NCBI GenBank assembly: GCA_026392135.1
Contig: JAPLCR010000331.1
Span: forward strand, 1 to 7,613
DNA: 7,613 nt
Reading direction: 5' to 3'
Source of the DNA: Armatimonadota bacterium
GTDB taxonomy: Bacteria > Armatimonadota > Chthonomonadetes > Chthonomonadales > Chthonomonadaceae
Numbering within the stretch: the stretch's first letter is position 1; each line of letters opens with the position of its first letter. The notes below the pieces were generated by a model. The model was not told the origin of the DNA, made no database searches, and was given only the letters and a program-made list of their open reading frames with translations. A program made the position numbers and the translations under genes. Below, in pieces: positions 5,261 through 7,613 of the stretch.

Positions 5261-7420
5261 CTAACCTTCCCAGTCTACTTCAGTGACCTCTTTCGCATGA
5301 GAGACAATAAAGTCGCGGCGCGGTTCAACCTTTTCGCTCATAAAAATGTCGAACATCTCAATCGCGGCAGGCAGGTTCTCCGCGTCCAGCTGCACTCTTG
5401 CCAGCCTTCGCGTTTCGGGGTTCATAGCCGTATCTGCAAGGTCATCCGCATTCATCTCACCCAGCCCCTTGAAGCGTGTGACAACAACATCACGCTTATT
5501 GCGGAGGGATTTAAGAACTTCATCACGCTCCGCCTCCGTCTTCACGTAGCGCTGGTCATTCTTGCCTATTTTGATGCGGAAAAGCGGTGGTTGCGCGATA
5601 TAGACGTGCCCTTCTTCGATGAGCGGGCGCATATAGTGCCAGAAAAAGGTGAGCAGAAGAGTACGGATGTGATCCCCATCTACATCTGCGTCCGTCATAA
5701 TAATTATCTTATCGTAGCGCAGTCTGCCGAGATCGTAGGCTGCCTTCTCCTTTTTCGCCTCCTTGACATTTATCGGCTGTTCGCCAACGAGTTCCTCTAC
5801 AACTACCTCCTCCTCCTCTTCACTTCCGTAACAGATTCCGGTACCAAAGGCGGTAATGAGGTTGCGAATTTCGCGGTTCTCCAAGACCTTGTCCACGCGA
5901 GTCTTACCCGCATTCAGGATTTTACCACGTAGAGGGAGTACCGCTTGAGTACGTCTATCACGCCCCTGCTTGGCGGGTCCTCCTGCGGAGTCTCCTTCAA
6001 CGAGGAACAGTTCGCACTTACTGGGGTCGCGCTCGGTACAGTCGGCAAGCTTACCGGGTAAAGAGTTCGATTCGAGGGCGGACTGACGCTTCACAAGCTC
6101 GGCGGCTTTACGTGCAGCATCACGGGCACGCTGGGCGGTTACCGCCTTCTCTACAATCCGCTTTCCAACAGCGGGGTTCTCCTCTAAAAACTCCCCTAAC
6201 TTTTCGCCGACGATATTTGCAACAATACCGTCTAGCTCGTTGTTAAGCAGTTTTGCCTTCTCTTGGGCATTAAAAAGGGGGTGAGTGAGTTTGACAGAGA
6301 CGACTGCCGTCAAGCCTTCGCGCACGTCGTCGCCCGTCAGGTTTAAGTCCTTATCTTTTAGGATTCCGTTCTTGCGGGCATAGTTGTTGAAAACGCGAGT
6401 TAGGGCAGTCTTCAGTCCCGAAACATGGGTTCCGCCATCGGGAGTGTTGATATTATTAGCGAAGGAGAGAATCGTGTCCTGATAGCCGTCGTTATACTGA
6501 AGCGCGACCTCCGCGATGGTCGTGTCGCGCACACCACCAAAGTAGATGGGTTTGTGAACAGCAGTCTTGGTGGAGTTCAAATGCTCCACATACTCGACAA
6601 TACCTTTGACGTAGTGGTATACATTACAGACTGGTTTACCCTCTTCATCGAACGTGGAAGGGTCACGCTCATTGGTGAAGGTGAGCGTTAGCTCTTTGTT
6701 TAGGTAGGCAAGTTCACGCAGTCTGCGCTCGATGCGCTCAGGGTCGTAGTCCGTCTCTTCACCAAAAATTTCAGGGTCGGCGTGCCATCGAACGAGAGTC
6801 CCATGTTCGCTAGCCTTCGCCTTGCCGATCACTTTGAGGGGTTGTACCGTCTCGCCGCGCTCAAAGCGGATGTGGTGTATTTTGCTGTCGCGAGTAACTG
6901 ATACCGTTAGGTAGTCGGAAGTTGCATTTACGCAGGATACGCCTACGCCGTGTAGACCACCGGAGACCTTGTACGCCCCGCTATCAAACTTTCCTCCCGC
7001 ATGAAGTTTGGTGAGAGCTAGCTCCACGCCTGGAATGCCGTACTCTGGGCTAATATCTACCGGAAAACCGCGCCCGTTATCACGAACGGAGACGCTTCCA
7101 TCTTCATGAAGTACTACGTCGATATGATCGCAGTGCCCTGCCATTGCCTCATCTACAGCGTTGTCACTCACCTCTACAAAAAGATGATGAAGTGCCTTTG
7201 CATCCGTACCTCCGATATACATACCGGGGCGACGGCGCACCGCTTCTAACCCCTCCAGTACCTGTATCTGTGATGCGGTGTACTCCATAGAGACGTGACC
7301 AACACTCGCGATGTTTGCCAGTGTCGCATCTTCAGCGGCTTTCTGTGTCGCCGTTCTTACGTCGGTGTTTGGTTCCATGACAGGCGCGAGGGGTGTCTCT
7401 TGGGGTGGCTGACTTGCCAT
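5261..7420 (-). CDS. gyrB: DNA gyrase subunit B (type IIA topoisomerase ATPase subunit)
   Basis: This 719-residue protein is the ATPase and TOPRIM subunit that works with GyrA to introduce negative supercoils. In order: a variable Ala/Pro/Thr-rich extension (1-44), the start of the core at MEYTASQIQVLEGLEAVRRRPGMYIG, the GHKL ATP site with EVSDNAVDEA (Glu83, Asn87), DNGRG (114-118) and GGLHGVGVS (154-162), then the transducer domain with GLKTALTR and a QEK in place of the usual QTK lysine loop (386-388). TOPRIM follows with EGDSAGG (Glu475) and TDADVDGDH (Asp577, Asp579, Asp581) for Mg2+, then the GLGEMN and VEPRR C-terminus. About 34 residues (533-566), rich in Glu and Lys, replace the normal short link before LRYDKIIIMTDADVDG. 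No gyrA, recF or dnaN is visible. ATG 7420 has GGAGGAA 10-12 bases upstream; an in-frame GTG at 7459 with AGGAG nine bases upstream is a real alternative (732 residues). ParE is less likely but not excluded. Confidence 0.96.
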   Translation of the reverse strand: MASQPPQETPLAPVMEPNTDVRTATQKAAEDATLANIASVGHVSMEYTASQIQVLEGLEAVRRRPGMYIGGTDAKALHHLFVEVSDNAVDEAMAGHCDHIDVVLHEDGSVSVRDNGRGFPVDISPEYGIPGVELALTKLHAGGKFDSGAYKVSGGLHGVGVSCVNATSDYLTVSVTRDSKIHHIRFERGETVQPLKVIGKAKASEHGTLVRWHADPEIFGEETDYDPERIERRLRELAYLNKELTLTFTNERDPSTFDEEGKPVCNVYHYVKGIVEYVEHLNSTKTAVHKPIYFGGVRDTTIAEVALQYNDGYQDTILSFANNINTPDGGTHVSGLKTALTRVFNNYARKNGILKDKDLNLTGDDVREGLTAVVSVKLTHPLFNAQEKAKLLNNELDGIVANIVGEKLGEFLEENPAVGKRIVEKAVTAQRARDAARKAAELVKRQSALESNSLPGKLADCTERDPSKCELFLVEGDSAGGPAKQGRDRRTQAVLPLRGKILNAGKTRVDKVLENREIRNLITAFGTGICYGSEEEEEVVVEELVGEQPINVKEAKKEKAAYDLGRLRYDKIIIMTDADVDGDHIRTLLLTFFWHYMRPLIEEGHVYIAQPPLFRIKIGKNDQRYVKTEAERDEVLKSLRNKRDVVVTRFKGLGEMNADDLADTAMNPETRRLARVQLDAENLPAAIEMFDIFMSEKVEPRRDFIVSHAKEVTEVDWEG

Positions 7421-7430
7421 GTTGTTGGGT

Positions 7431-7437
7431 TTCCTCC
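7431..7437 (-). promoter_or_regulatory. Ribosome-binding site supporting the gyrB ATG start
   Basis: GGAGGAA on the minus strand (7437-7431) precedes ATG 7420; the GGAGG core leaves 12 bases of spacing, longer than ideal. A competing AGGAG at 7473-7469 is nine bases before the in-frame GTG at 7459. If transcription starts near 7468, as the best promoter candidate predicts, the GTG would lose its ribosome site, which favours the ATG. Confidence 0.5.
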
Positions 7438-7460
7438 GTGCGGTATACGTGAATAACACT

Positions 7461-7504
7461 ATTTTACTCTCCTGATATTAGCACAAAAAGCGGACAAAAA
7501 GCAA
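7461..7504 (-). promoter_or_regulatory. gyrB promoter region with tandem 9-bp repeats at 11-bp period
   Basis: On the minus strand TTGCTT (7504-7499) is followed after 18 bases by TAATAT (7480-7475), the best promoter candidate. A second -10-like hexamer, TAAAAT (7466-7461), lies downstream. The sequence GCTTTTTGT occurs twice (7502-7494 and 7491-7483), 11 bases apart, filling the -35 to -10 spacer. One-turn spacing on the same DNA face could serve a regulator or bend the DNA. Gyrase promoters are known to respond to supercoiling, but a role for these repeats is inference. Confidence 0.4.
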
Positions 7505-7536
7505 GATTTAGTACTCGTGCATCAGGGCAAACGCAT

Positions 7537-7613
7537 CTAAATATGTGAACAGCTCTCAATAACTTTCCGAAGATATTTGTCATCCCATCCCGCCTTCGTT
7601 CTTTTGACCTTAA
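7537..7613 (-). CDS. C-terminal end of an unidentified protein, cut by the window edge
   Basis: A leftward frame enters from the right edge and ends at TAG (7539-7537), showing 24 residues that include AGWDDKYLRKVIESC and end in SHI. The mix of charged, aromatic and aliphatic residues looks like a real soluble C-terminus. I do not recognise it. In many bacteria recF or a DciA/DUF721 gene precedes gyrB, but nothing here shows that. A second frame on the same strand is open from 7613 to a TAA near 7464; it runs through the gyrB promoter and is Cys- and Arg-rich, so I prefer the shorter one. Its stop is 116 bases before the gyrB ATG. Confidence 0.35.
   Translation of the reverse strand, partial: KVKRTKAGWDDKYLRKVIESCSHI

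Noticed and set aside
5297..5932. Plus-strand open frame of about 211 codons opposite the 3' part of gyrB
   Set aside because: It is antisense to conserved GyrB sequence, has no ribosome site, and is explained by codon constraint on the gyrB strand.
7464..7613. Second leftward open frame from the right edge running through the gyrB promoter
   Set aside because: The translation is Cys- and Arg-rich and unlike a protein C-terminus, and it would span the promoter. The alternative frame ending at 7537 is more protein-like.
1..7613. Search for CRISPR arrays, transposases, tRNA or rRNA genes, phage or defence genes
   Set aside because: No regularly spaced repeats, transposase motifs, tRNA cloverleaf sequences, or nuclease or toxin-antitoxin signatures were seen by eye. 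A profile search could still find small RNAs.

Overview
The window is a compact bacterial chromosomal stretch with intermediate base composition and short intergenic gaps. It has Shine-Dalgarno sites before several genes, sigma70-like promoters, and one strong housekeeping marker, gyrB. I cannot place the organism with confidence. The GyrB looks like the compact form found outside gamma-proteobacteria, because it lacks the large C-terminal insertion. A TMTC-like GT-C membrane protein, a PhyH dioxygenase and a secreted HEAT-repeat protein would suit Armatimonadota or a similar deep-branching phylum, but that is a guess. I see no phage genes, transposases, CRISPR arrays, tRNAs or rRNAs.

Left part (1-2414). 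The first 63 codons of an unidentified leftward gene start at 190 and run off the left edge. A divergent intergenic region (191-276) separates it from a rightward pair. That pair is a small three-helix membrane protein (277-588) followed closely by a TMTC-like membrane protein with C-terminal TPRs (603-2414), probably a protein O-glycosyltransferase. The spacing suggests one transcript.

Middle (2415-4292). Between convergent genes lies a short gap containing three separate inverted repeats. Then comes a leftward secreted HEAT-repeat protein (4056 to 2626) with a clear signal peptide, ribosome site and perfect TATAAT box. Another short non-coding gap follows.

Right part (4293-7613). A PhyH/phytanoyl-CoA dioxygenase-like enzyme (5069 to 4293) lies downstream of gyrB (7420 to 5261). 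The gap between them holds a PhyH promoter candidate, a hairpin and a possible 24-codon leader ORF with a strong ribosome site. GyrB has an unusual acidic insertion in its TOPRIM domain and substitutions in three conserved motifs. Upstream of gyrB are a promoter region with a tandem 11-bp-period repeat and the last 24 codons of another leftward gene.

Apart from the adjacent membrane-protein pair, no shared pathway can be read from the gene order. Nothing here is convincingly a new multi-gene system. The best leads are the GyrB insertion, the PhyH leader ORF and the TMTC/small-membrane-protein pair.
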